From Phymatolithon calcareum (taxonomy: Eukaryota > Rhodophyta > Florideophyceae > Hapalidiales), in NCBI GenBank assembly GCA_977006965.1, contig OZ345380.1, forward strand, positions 744,001 to 808,000: a stretch of 64,000 nt of DNA, in the 5' to 3' direction. Under the pieces are notes generated by a model. That model did no database searches and was not told the DNA's origin. It worked only from the letters and a program-made list of their open reading frames with translations. The first letter of the stretch is position 1. Every line of letters starts with the position of its first letter. Shown here piece after piece: positions 22,301 through 32,417 of this stretch. The position numbers were made by a program, and so were the translations under genes.

Positions 22301-22619
22301 ATCTGGACAGTTTATACGTTATTGGATTTGGCAACTACTGCTTTGTTCATGTGGCGCAGTGCCATTGGGATTTGAAGTTAATCAAGCGAACGCGTTTTGC
22401 CACCGAAGTCGACTGGATGAATCCGTTTTCGAGCGATATCCTAAAGATTTGCGCGGTCCCGTGTTTGCTGAATGAGCGTCAACTCTTACCATACACTATT
22501 TTGCGTATCGCCGTGAAAGCATTCACCTCCTCGAACACTTGATTTGGAACAAGTTGCGAAAGCTTCCTTGCGCCGTGCCGGACGAAAAAACCCCGCTGCT
22601 CTACACAAGTTTTATACTT
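19302..22619. other. Region between the two AAA genes; only weak coding traces
   Basis: No gene is clear. A TATA-like TATAAATA lies near 19695. A plus-strand frame from 20140 to 20586 contains LYKEHLVNYLLPHV and an upstream frame contains ERTRAVSVVEGQ. Together they faintly recall the helix-turn-helix and D-E region of Tc1/mariner transposases, but the catalytic acidic residues cannot be placed. 20600-22600 includes short frames (for example 22198-22542) that I do not recognise. The 3' flank of AAA copy 2 ends here at 22620. Confidence 0.3.
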
Positions 22620-24497
22620 TTACATGGTATAACTAGGAGCGCTGTCATTCTTACTGTGGGGATAATACTCCTCGAAGAATTCGTCTACAGCTGCCACGCT
22701 CTCCTCCGCGGTTTTGCCTCTGGTGTAAATGAAATGCTCTTGCACCGTTGCAATTGACCGAGCTTCCTTCTCTGGTCTCGCAAATACCAGGTCTGAAAAC
22801 TTCTTCGCCAGCGCCTCATCCGCATCGGGATAGAAACTCAGGAAATAGTTCTTCATCTGAGTCCTGTCCGGTGCCTTGAACTCGAAGCGACGATCCACAC
22901 GCCCGGCACGAGTGAGTGCAGGGTCCAGTCGCTCAGGATGGTTGGTGGTCATGACGGTTAAAATTCCGTCTGCGGAAACAAGTCCATCTAGCGCATTGAG
23001 GAGGCCAGAAAACGTAACCAGAGAGTGTGTCTCCGATTTCCGCCTCTCGTTGAATAAGACGTCAATATCCTGCATGGGCAAAAGAAAAACAGTCAGAATC
23101 GAATTGTATCGCTGGGAAATGAGAAACGAAGGATGATCCGTACTAACCTCAATGATGAGCATGCCAGGCTTTGGAAGGTCCATAACAGCTTGCTGAAGCG
23201 TCTTGTTTTGAAAATGGTTATCGCTTAGGGACAGAAAGCATGCCTTAAGGCCCAGTTCTCCAGCAAGCGCCCTGATCGTGGATGTCTTCCCAACACCAGG
23301 TGGCCCGTAAAACATGTAACATCTGCGGTGGGGCAAACCATGGTCGATATACCACTTTCTGGTGGTCTTGGACTGAAACTCTTTGAAGTCGGAAATGATC
23401 GTCTCGAGCTGCCCCTCTCGTAAAACGATGCTTTCCAAAGTCCGGGAATCTTTGCGTCCCACCATCCTCCATCTCGCCTTTCCGTCCGGTTCCACTTGAA
23501 GCAGGTACAGTGAGTACGATCTCGGTTTCGGCGGTGGTTTGTCCGACTTGTATCGCTCATAGTGCCACTTTTTCGCATGCTTACCGAAGCTCTTCAGCAC
23601 CTCCGGGCTCTTTGCGTACAGAATTAAGGACCGGAACTTGTCATGTTCTGTTCGCATTTGGTGGCGCGCAATGATGATATTGCCATTATAACTCGTCTTT
23701 GCGTAGCCGAGGCCGAAAGAGTATTTCGGAGCGGTATTGTCCCGAGGCTCAGGGACGTCATCTTTCGGGGGCGGAAGAGGCGGTCGCAAGCGTACGTCAC
23801 CGCTCAGGGTGGAGAGAACGCCTGGGCACTCGCGCTCATTTAAGGCGTCCATTCTCTCGATGGATTGCAGCATGGCTTCCTGATACCTTTCTTCTTCCAT
23901 ATCCGAAAGTGCAGGCTCCTTCGGAGGTGGTAAGCGTCTTTTCGGCGGTGGTAAAGGTTTCTTCAGCGGTGGTAAAGGCTTCTTCCGAGGCGGGGACAAG
24001 ATGTTCTGTCCACCGTCTACACATACCACGTTTGGATAGACGGTCTGAGAAGGGAGGGAGGGCTCACAAACTTCAGTTTCTGTGGGTTGCGATCCGTCGC
24101 ACTCAAGGTCTGTATTACATGCATCGACGCCTGTGTACTCCAGCGCAACATGAGCGTCACCCACGTGGGCAGTACCTGAGAGGTCCGATTCTTCTTCATC
24201 GACTTTGGGGGGCGATGGAGTTTGCGTCGAATCTTCTTCTGGCTCACTCGGAAGCTCTTCGTCGACATCCACAGCGCGGTGATACATGTAATCCAACAGC
24301 ACTCTGTACAGCATATTCTCGCCCAACTTCTTGTCGCGCACAACTTCCATGCGTTTCACGGACTTGACCGGCATTGACAATAAGTCAGCTACCCATTCTG
24401 GGCATAACTCGGCGCCTACATCGTTGACCGGGCACTTTTTCGACGCGACCGGCTTTCGACTGGATATGTGATTGGGTTCGGGGCGTTCCGAAGCCAT
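22620..24497 (-). CDS. BCS1-like AAA ATPase, copy 2 (two exons; intron also readable)
   Basis: From the ATG at 24497, exons 24497-23148 and 23069-22620 encode about 599 residues. The order is as in copy 1: conserved N-terminal domain, Pro/Lys-rich spacer with short KKPLPP-type repeats (about 23925-24000), BCS1-type segment, P-loop GPPGVGKT, Walker B LIIE|DID, and the HPERLDPALTRAGRVDRR block. The last 110 residues differ from copy 1 at only about five positions, while the N-terminal halves are well diverged, suggesting tandem duplication with later homogenisation of exon 2. The 78-nt intron is a multiple of three and has no stop, so an unspliced message gives a longer protein with a broken Walker B. 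Confidence 0.88.
   Translation of the reverse strand: MASERPEPNHISSRKPVASKKCPVNDVGAELCPEWVADLLSMPVKSVKRMEVVRDKKLGENMLYRVLLDYMYHRAVDVDEELPSEPEEDSTQTPSPPKVDEEESDLSGTAHVGDAHVALEYTGVDACNTDLECDGSQPTETEVCEPSLPSQTVYPNVVCVDGGQNILSPPRKKPLPPLKKPLPPPKRRLPPPKEPALSDMEEERYQEAMLQSIERMDALNERECPGVLSTLSGDVRLRPPLPPPKDDVPEPRDNTAPKYSFGLGYAKTSYNGNIIIARHQMRTEHDKFRSLILYAKSPEVLKSFGKHAKKWHYERYKSDKPPPKPRSYSLYLLQVEPDGKARWRMVGRKDSRTLESIVLREGQLETIISDFKEFQSKTTRKWYIDHGLPHRRCYMFYGPPGVGKTSTIRALAGELGLKACFLSLSDNHFQNKTLQQAVMDLPKPGMLIIEVSTDHPSFLISQRYNSILTVFLLPMQDIDVLFNERRKSETHSLVTFSGLLNALDGLVSADGILTVMTTNHPERLDPALTRAGRVDRRFEFKAPDRTQMKNYFLSFYPDADEALAKKFSDLVFARPEKEARSIATVQEHFIYTRGKTAEESVAAVDEFFEEYYPHSKNDSAPSYTM
23070..23147 (-). other. 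Intron of AAA copy 2, in-frame and stop-free
   Basis: 78-nt GT-AG intron (GTTAGT ... CATGCAG on the minus strand), supported by exact correspondence of both exon ends with copy 1. Retention would insert 26 residues between the Walker B Glu and Asp. Confidence 0.85.
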
Positions 24498-25019
24498 TGT
24501 GGTGGACGTCTTCTCGGGGGTGCGATGACTGCACAGAACTTATGTTGACGATCATGAGTACACGTGCTCTGAAGAAGGTGTTGTGCGCCTGTCCGTTCGT
24601 GTGCGACTCGGGGAGTCCATATGGTCCAATAAAAACTCGGCCTTCGTCCACTGAAACAGCTTAAATTAATGTTGGAAGAAAAATATACTGTAGTTTCTCG
24701 CTGTTTTTCTGAATACAGTTTTAGGCACCTCCAGGACTACAGTACAGTAGAGGCGTCTGAAAATCAGATCTCAGCTGAGAATAACGAGTGGTACACGCGA
24801 TAGCAAAAGCAGTGCAGTGCTGTCGCGGGTGTAGTCTCAATCGTGTGCAGGAAACGCTATTGGTTGACTAAAACAAGTTCGAGGAGAAGGACAGCGATTT
24901 GATTAGTGGAACATTGTTATGTTCGTTTTTTTGTGCAGCAATCTTTTTCCACATGAATCTACTGCTGTATAATATTATTACATCTGATCATCGTACTTCG
25001 ATGGATTATCAAAGTCAAG

Positions 25020-25046
25020 ATCATCATCATCATCATCATCATCATC
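25020..25046. repeat. (ATC)9 microsatellite
   Basis: Nine uninterrupted ATC units on the plus strand. Confidence 0.95.
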
Positions 25047-25232
25047 TTGTTGCTGCAGTTCAGCAATGAAGAGTCGAAAATAAGGAGGTATTCCAATATC
25101 GCCGGGTCCTCTTGTGCACGATGAGCAACCCGACTTCCGAAGAGCAATCCGGAATTCGTTGTACGTACTCTAAGTTGAGAATGTAGTCAACGTAAAAACT
25201 TTCGAGATTCGACAGTCCGTAGTGACTTATTT

Positions 25233-25289
25233 CAAATAGCTTCCGACCGTCTAATGCCATGATGTCATTAGACCGTCTGAAGCTATTTG
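25233..25289. repeat. Imperfect palindrome, 24-base arms
   Basis: Arms 25233-25256 and 25266-25289 match in inverted orientation at 22 of 24 positions around a 9-base spacer. The left arm starts CAAATAGCTTC. Confidence 0.9.
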
Positions 25290-26768
25290 CAGACCAGTGA
25301 GAACGTACTGTGGTAGTAGTTTCAGCACGTGTCGCGCCCGCTGCTTTTCAGTTGGCTAGACAAAAGAGCTTGTTTATCTCGCGACTGTACGCATCGCAAC
25401 TGGGATCGTACTACTTATTGTACTCCCATTGAGTGATCTGTAGGGCCAAATGCGGAGTGGGCTCACGCGCATGCATTCGTTGTTTTTCGCTTCATGTGTG
25501 GAAATCAACATGCGTATATTACGCCATCACAATTTTCTGAACCCGACTCACGTACGTTTTGAACTAGCAAACAACTAGTAGGCGACATGAACTCCTCCGC
25601 AATAGCGCTTCTCGCGACGGAGAAACATCGGCATCTAGATTGAGGTTTCACAATGTCAGAGTGCTCTCTATTGTACTTGGGCAGAAAACTTAGACACTGG
25701 GAAAAGCCGGAGCCTCTTTGACTGTTTCAGGTGCACATTTCGAGGGCCTGAGAACTATTTCAACTACGAATTGGGCCATTCTGAACTATGTAAATTGCAA
25801 GACCCGCTTCGAGGCTTCGAACTTCCTTCTTACACGGCCTCGCCCATTTCTTCGTATCGTTTCTCTCGTTTCCAGGTTCTTTGCCACGTTCAACGCCTCT
25901 ACAACGTGAATTTGCCATTCGCAAAGATGTTTGCACAAAGCAGAAGGCCAGAAACACCCCAGATTGGATTTCTTGGTGCTCTAATTGTTGTGAAAAGGAC
26001 CCTGCGTGAATTGCCGTAACGTTGGATCCGGTTGTTTTACGAATTTGAATTTGCTGTCCATGGTGTCGCGAAATTTCAGTTTTGTGCTTGCTATGGAGAC
26101 CGGCTTTGTTTTCTCGCAATGAAAAACTTAGGAGTCTGCTTTATCTTGAACACACGCCAAGGGTTCCTCGCGATGAGAAGCTTTGGAGCCGATGTATTAT
26201 CATCGAGGTCCAAGGTCAAAGAACTTATCCCTCGGTATCTTTGTGAATCAAACTTCGATGGTTATTTTCTTACTTGCTTGCCGAACTCCATCGTTGGATG
26301 AGTTCAGTGGCTTTTATAGTATTCTGTGAAGAGCACAAGGAAAATCATAATATCGCCTAAGCTTACGTGATACTCCAATTCCGTACTCTACAATTGGTGT
26401 TCCTAAGATTGAAGCTCACGCGCAAGTGATAAATTCAGCGAAATAATGAAATACTCGTAAGAAACAGTATGGCCATCATGCGAATCGCTGCGATACCGTT
26501 TCGTGTAATTAGAGGAAAGAGCTCGTCCTCTGCAGTCATTGGTTCACTTTACTTCAGATATCGTTCGGCAGCGAAGGCAGAAGCCCTCCCCATCCAATAC
26601 GGAATGAACAACCACCCTTCCTCCGTCTCAAGAATGCGAAGTACAGGCTCCTGTGAAGCCACTGGCTATTCCATCGCTTCCCATACCCCCATCAAGAGAG
26701 CAAAAGATCAGAAGACCGCGCACTCGATCTCGTGCTAATCGAGATGCCTATTCTCATGTCTAACCAAT

Positions 26769-26857
26769 CCTTCTCGGAGCAAGAAGAAACAAGACTTCAA
26801 ATCGCCGTCGATGCAATCCAGGAGACCTTCCCCAAGAACACGAAGTAGAAATGTAAG
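26769..26857 (+). repeat. Dispersed repeat, copy 1 (coding relic)
   Basis: About 90 bases resemble 31428-31520 on the same strand. Both translate to a segment SEQEETRLxIAVD followed by related residues and then a stop. They are probably relics of one protein-coding gene or transposon that I do not recognise. Confidence 0.55.
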
Positions 26858-26979
26858 CAGTGCGATTTAGCGCTATGAGAAGCCACTCAGGTGCTAAGTA
26901 GATAACGAGAGCTTGAAGTTAACTCAAATCCATCCATCAATCCTTTGCTTCAGAATTTCACTTCGGTGATTACCAGCAT

Positions 26980-27045
26980 TCTCATCATGATCATGATGAG
27001 ACAAGACTTGAGAGAGAAAACATCATGTTTCCTCTCTCAAGTCTT
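26980..27045. repeat. Two adjacent palindromes
   Basis: 26980-27001 is a perfect 22-bp palindrome (left arm TCTCATCATGA). Directly after it, 27003-27045 is a 43-nt hairpin with 21-base arms, one mismatch and a single central base (left arm starts AAGACTTGAGAGAG). Confidence 0.9.
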
Positions 27046-29239
27046 CTCGATTGCCACCTCATCGCTTATATCAATTTTGCGACACATGGCTCTTGGACCA
27101 TCACCAACAGCACCACATTTTGGTACTACATCAGGTCGCCTGGACTACGTGATCAAAGGCCTAAACAATGATACATTCCAGCAAGATAAAGCCTTTTAAC
27201 ATTCTGCGTGCCCTTGTATGCAATCGTTTTCACCTGTGACATGAAATGATGACAATGGTTTATCCCTCTACCATACCAGCGAAGAAGTTTTAGATCTTTT
27301 CTCAAGCATTCGGCAAAAAATCGCACGTTCGGCTTCCGCAAAATATCGGGTTCCCCTAACTCCGATAAACTCTTTCATAAGGCATCTAATAGTACTTCAA
27401 TCTTGTGCTGCTTTCATTCGACGCTTCTGACCCCTGCAGACCGACATGGTGCTCTTGGGGCTCTGCGCACACAAATTTGATGCTTACGCATTCAGCTGAT
27501 CCTTGGGTCTACTTGATTCGTGATAGTTTTCTTTGACGGGGAAGGACCTACCTGAATTTTAGCTCTTCAACATGTGGTATTGATGGTCCCTCACTTCGGC
27601 GCTGATCTCTTCTTTAGAAGCGTATGTTGCAAATTTGGACCGAGTTTGCGAGCATGATTTGAAGTATGATACCGCATTGCTAAATTGTATGGTCCTTCGT
27701 TAATATGATAAACGAGCCCTCGTTACTCCGTTTTTCGCTGCAAGATCGGCACTAAAGCGTTAAGCTTTCACCCGTCCTTTTCTATTCTTCATGATCTACG
27801 CATGATCGGTGTGATGGAGATGATGACCAGGGCCCGGACGTTTCTTTTTAATATGGAATTTATTAAACGGCCTCATGAGACTGCAAGGGAGACGCCTTTC
27901 AGCAGCTAAGCTCTTGTAGAGTACCTAGGGCGTGCTTACGAAAATGCGCCGGCTAATCATGATGACACTCATCTACCATCACCTTTGCCGTCTGCACAGG
28001 TAACGTCGCCATATTTCTCAACGTTCAAGATCGAGGTGCTAAGAATTTTCTCCTTCTCATTCACTTCCTGTAAACTATCGATTATAATGTGTCGGTATCA
28101 GCTACTCCAAAGAACTCGTCGACCCTGAACTCTTCCAGTTGCCACAGTCGTGATCCCAACGACAGTACCTCTTATGCCGTACACATTCATCTGAGGGAGC
28201 CGGTCAGTTGACATGATCAGCCCACTGATGAGCTTTCCAAGTGCATTTGGCATCTGCGCGACAGAGTGGAAACTTAGGTGTCGAAAGGCTGGTCAACTGT
28301 CATTTGGTCCACGACTGTAAGCAAGGGCTCAGTGTTCTTATTCGCTGCCGATGCAGAAACTGGGTTGCGACGTGAATCTAAGAGGTCCTGGTGCTATGGA
28401 ACATGACAATTCGGATAATCTGTTCTTCCAATCTCCTTGAACGACAAATACTACTTGAAAGGTTCAAGTTTACAAGATGCTATGCTCCCTGATTCAGATA
28501 TCTTCCACTTGGAACTAGAGACAAAGACAGGGTATCGCCTTCACAACCATGTCGTGGACATCCTTTGGAATAACGGCTCTGCTAGGCTCCACATGGCTCG
28601 TGCTCCGTGCCCTATTTTTTGCCTTACGTGAGAATCTATAGAAGCGTTGTCGTTTATTAAAAACCTGACCGACTACCCAACTTGAGGTTAAAAGGCATCT
28701 TGACTTCTACTCAAAAATACATTCCTGTCGAGTTTTATCTTACTCTGTATGTTTCAGAATCATGTTGATCGCCCTGGCTGCTTTCCTGGCTCTCTCGCTT
28801 GCCCCCCACAGGCATTACCATATGCATGTATTGCAACGGTGATCGAAAATAAGGGTCACCAATATTCGTTAACGTATCAAGGTCTGTGAATCTCTCCGTT
28901 ATGTTTGTGGAACAATTGTGCTGACACTGAACGAACAGGTTTGCTAACACTCTCGGCACAAAACAGAGCACGCACACTGCATGTTTTGCAGCCACACAAA
29001 TATCAACGGTCACAATCGACTCCGCGCACGCAATTGTGAACGAATGCATCTAGGTATTCGCATACACTCAACGTGCCCTGTCGGTAATACAAACGCAATA
29101 CTCCAGTGATGGTTGGCATAGATGTAGAATTGTGAGACATCCAACACTGTCTCGGCGCGCATACTCTGAACAATAGGTCAGCAGTCATGCGACGTGATCA
29201 GATCCTCATAGCGCAACCCTACTTACTTTAGATTAACTG
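27046..29239. other. No gene seen
   Basis: About 2.2 kb without recognisable coding families, structured repeats or RNA genes. Short frames (28437-28631 plus, 28735-29049 minus) have no motif support. Confidence 0.3.
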
Positions 29240-29720
29240 ATGCACGCATTTCCACGACACCACAAAATTCACCAAAGTTCGGAAACAACCAGATCTTTAT
29301 TCCGAACAGGGTGAAAATGAAGGGAATTGCCCAACCCTCATCAGCACGTTTCAACTTTAGAGACCGAACACGTGCGTGCATAACGACTAGTACTCACAAG
29401 CTAATGGATCTATCAGTCACTGCAGCGTTCTGGATGAGAATGCCGTTACCAACAGTGCAGTATGAGCAGCACTTTCGGTCAGTCAACTCTTGTGTCCTGA
29501 CCCCTATATAAGCTAGAGACAACTCACCCCCTACCAACTTTCACCAACCCTCACCAACCTCTCCTTTGAACTACAACTTTCCCTCCCTCTTCGTTCCTCT
29601 CGTTCCACAACATTCATTCTGCAAGTGGAACGACATTGACCGCAAGGTTCTGTCCCGGCGACAATCGTATTGCGAAACGGGAGGCATAACACTACAACAA
29701 GGTCAGCTCTCGGCGAAGCG
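29240..29720 (+). repeat. Dispersed promoter-like repeat, copy 1, with TATA box
   Basis: Resembles 51230-51620 in the same orientation. Shared landmarks are AAAATTCA, GAACACGTGC, CATAACGACT, CTATCAG(T/C)CACTG, a CTATATAA TATA box (TATATAAG at 29505-29512) and ACCGCAAGGTTCTGT about 140 bases later. A CT-rich leader follows the TATA. After the last landmark both copies translate to D/N-I-D-R-K-V-L in the same frame, suggesting the start of a lost gene. It may be a promoter spread with a gene family, or part of a transposon. Confidence 0.6.
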
Positions 29721-29814
29721 GCAAGCATATTGCTATTCTCCGTCACACAGAACCAATTTCAGATACATCAGAAGACCCGAATTTGGAGAAGCTATTCCTG
29801 TGAAAGAACAGCTC

Positions 29815-30006
29815 CGTTCCAGGAACGGCAAGTGCAGTGTGAATTTTCTCCTATTCAGTTTGGCAACAATTCGGAACAACAAATCTATCTCTCCAAGCAT
29901 CTTCTGCGCATGCAGTGCAGTTTTGCATTTGGCATTCGGCATTCTTATTCGCTGGAAATTGCTCTTCTGCAGTGCTGCGATACTGTTGGAATCTGACTAT
30001 TTAAAC
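29815..30006 (+). promoter_or_regulatory. Promoter of the small gene at 30079
   Basis: Ends in GGAATCTGACTATTTAAAC, with the TATA-like CTATTTAAAC at 29997-30006, 73 bases before the ATG. The same string with a two-base insertion, followed by similar leader sequence, lies on the minus strand before the gene at 37600-37911. Upstream, the segment from CAGGAACGGCAA to the TATA also matches the repeat units at 37980-38470. Confidence 0.65.
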
Positions 30007-30078
30007 ACCAGCTCCACCCAACTTCACAGCTCTGCTCTCAACACCGCTGGCATCCAACCACAACACAACAAACGCACC

Positions 30079-30267
30079 ATGGTAAAACGTCGAGGTGACA
30101 GGAAGCGGTCGGGAAAAGCGAGGGAGACTAAGTGCTCCTTCTCCCTCGAGTTTGCCAGGTATGCAAGACGATGCCTTTCAAAGTCCAGGATATTAACCGC
30201 AAAAAGCTACATACAAGTGCACGGAAGAGGTTTCTTCCGCACACGAGCGCTCGGATTTGAATCGTAG
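30079..30267 (+). CDS. Small very basic protein, unknown function
   Basis: 62 residues from an ATG in a good eukaryotic context (CACCATGG). Its start is rich in Lys/Arg (MVKRRGDRKRSGKARETK) with CSFSLEFARYARRC after it. The counterpart on the minus strand at 37911 starts similarly, with a basic run and then CPF-x-x-x-I-A-R. Promoter and leader of the two are clearly related, which supports a real gene family. No known domain is seen. The C-terminus differs between copies, so this one may be truncated. Confidence 0.45.
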   Translation: MVKRRGDRKRSGKARETKCSFSLEFARYARRCLSKSRILTAKSYIQVHGRGFFRTRALGFES

Positions 30268-31028
30268 TTCTGAACCACAGCTACTGTTCAGTCCGGTCCG
30301 CATGTAGGCAGAAGAAACCTCACTTCTGGTCCGGCGTACAATGTGGACCAGAACTTCTTGAGCGCAGCTTAGAAGGGACATTCCGAGATGGGTGTTTGGG
30401 CGTGCGGTTATCGTACCGAGTGCAAAGTGTCTTCTGAGAAAATAGATTCCTCGTCTTGCTCAGATTTCATTTCGTCTCCTGGAGCTTGCGCTGGAAAGCA
30501 TCTCATCTGTGCTTCGTTGTCTTATTTCTAAACAGGTTCCAGTCCAAGCTTCAGAACACGAACCGAAACTTTAGGACGACGACGCATCTGCTTTATCTGT
30601 AGCGACTCTCCATTCCGCACCATAACCACACCGACAAGCACCCATCACACAAAGTCCCTTCGAAGCTGCCTTTTGTTGTTTGACTCATTACTTTCTGCGC
30701 GCACTTTTACTTCAATGATCGATTATAGTTGACGGCAGAAACTAAGGGTTTTGTCCTGTTGATTTTAATGTTTTCCTTGATCAGTAAATAGTTGGTAAAG
30801 ACGTGAACTAAGTCCCGCGTGATCGGAATCTTCCATTCTTTTTCATTCTGCCAGCTTCTGTGAAATTTCTGGACGTCCTCCATCGTATAGCAATCCATCC
30901 GTCTCTACTTTCTAAACCGTAGCGCTCGCAAGAACAAGTAAGCTTCCTCCGACATCGACACTTAGATCTTCGGCGAGATTGGACAGTTGATGGTCTCTAG
31001 AGTTTCGATCGCAGAAATAGGGCCATGA

Positions 31029-31053
31029 AAAAACATAATAATATTATGTTTTT
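31029..31053. repeat. Palindrome, 12-base arms
   Basis: Arms AAAAACATAATA and its complement flank a single central base at 31041. Confidence 0.9.
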
Positions 31054-31427
31054 CCGTGTATTGTGCAGCAGGGACACAAGTTGCGTCACCTGTCAAAGAA
31101 GAAAGCACAAAAAGCTTGGTCTCCTTGGCAACCGGTGGAAGGCTGGCAACTCCGCTGCGGACGCTAGAGATGAAATATTGTTACAAAGAGGAAGACGAAT
31201 GGACGGAAGGGATCACTGCGGTGGAAAGCTTTAACACAATAGCCTAGCAGTTGACCTCGCTGCTTATCCTCCTCGGCTTTCAGACTCTTCTGGCGCCGAC
31301 ATATTTATTTCAGCGAGCGCTCCAATCACTGGACCAGCAATAATTGATTTATTTTGAAAGCTCCCAAAACGCCGCCCGCGCTCCACTATGCTCTGATAGA
31401 AATGACATCCTTCACAACAATATAATA

Positions 31428-31520
31428 GTTTTCAGAGCAGGAAGAAACAAGGCTGGAAATCGCGGTCGACAAGATGCAGAAGATCTACACCGAAAATTGA
31501 GAACACGAAATAGAAGGGCA
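31428..31520 (+). repeat. Dispersed repeat, copy 2 (coding relic)
   Basis: Pairs with 26769-26857: same strand, with shared SEQEETRL-type translation. The two lie 4.65 kb apart. Confidence 0.55.
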
Positions 31521-31819
31521 AGCAACAGATTGTAGCGGAACAATAAGCCTTTCATGAGCTATGAAGACAACGAAGGCTTCATTTCAACTGACATCCATCC
31601 ATTCCGAAACGTACATGTTGAGGAAAAGGGCGACTCCTTGCTGCACTCCATATGCATCACGTTCTCCTCCCCTAAGATCTATTTGCTTCGAATGTCGTTC
31701 TGCGAGGTGACGCACCAACCAATGTCGCATTGCTTCCACCGGAACAATCCAGACGGTTGTACAGTCGCCCTCAACTACGCCCAGAACGCAACTCGGACAA
31801 AATCATAGATATGGAAGAG

Positions 31820-31851
31820 AGCTTCATCGACTGATATCAGTCGATGAAGCT
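31820..31851. repeat. Perfect 32-bp palindrome
   Basis: Two 16-base arms meet without a spacer; the left arm is AGCTTCATCGACTGAT. Confidence 0.95.
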
Positions 31852-32038
31852 ATCAGATTTCTTACAAAAGCTTTTGACGGAGTCGTGGTGAAGAATACCA
31901 GAATAGCATGCTGCTGTGCATGGGCGATACTGGCGGCTTACCTCTGTGATTTATAACTTGGGATTTAACACTGATGTCAAGGAGAAACTAGAATTCAAAA
32001 AGCGTACAAAAATTGCCTATTGATCTGTCGACGGGGGC

Positions 32039-32272
32039 ATGAAGCATATTCCTCGTCATCGAATAAGTCAGAAAATTCCGATGCATTTTGGACTACATTA
32101 CTTGATCGGATGTTTTCATGTGCATTCAAGTGGACAAGTATTTGCGGGGCGCCAGAGCATCCCCAGTTCGGTTAGGAAGAGGATGATAAATGTCTGTGTT
32201 TATTGTATCTCTCTCAAGCAAGAGGGAAAGCAAGTCACACATTGCATGAAGCACAACGGCTACAGACGTTAG
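32039..32272 (+). CDS. Small frame convergent with the transhydrogenase gene
   Basis: 77 codons from ATG to stop, with a basic SSVRKR block, CVYC and HCMKHNGYRR at the end. A related sequence (PYSVRKR ... DGYRSW) lies on the minus strand at 42797-42492, beside the 3' end of the transhydrogenase pseudogene, in the same convergent layout. The Cys/His spacing recalls a zinc ribbon as at the end of some transposases, but I cannot name the family. It may be a transposase tail or a real small gene carried along by duplication of the locus. Confidence 0.35.
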   Translation: MKHIPRHRISQKIPMHFGLHYLIGCFHVHSSGQVFAGRQSIPSSVRKRMINVCVYCISLKQEGKQVTHCMKHNGYRR

Positions 32273-32417
32273 TGACCAGAACAAAACACTCGCTTTTCTG
32301 CCATCTTTCCATTCCGAGAATCATCAAGTCATTGTGCCACACAGCGACATCGCCGTACACAATGATGGAGTTATCCTCAGCATGTACCCTTACCCGCGCC
32401 AAAAACAGTTTCCAAAG

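Larger units (their letters stand above)
24498..26768. other. Gene-poor stretch
   Basis: No recognised gene. It contains the ATC microsatellite at 25020, the palindrome at 25233, and unrecognised plus-strand frames at 25771-26019 and 26032-26301 that lack motifs. A frame at 26469-26738 precedes the dispersed repeat at 26769 and may belong to the same lost gene. Confidence 0.3.
30268..32038. other. Gene-poor stretch with two palindromes and repeat scraps
   Basis: Contains a frame at 31056-31247 of coding-like composition that I do not recognise, a short inverted scrap matching LINE 3' ends at about 31341-31375 (minus), and the second copy of the SEQEETRL repeat at 31428-31520. Palindromes lie at 31029 and 31820. 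Nothing else is identified. Confidence 0.4.
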
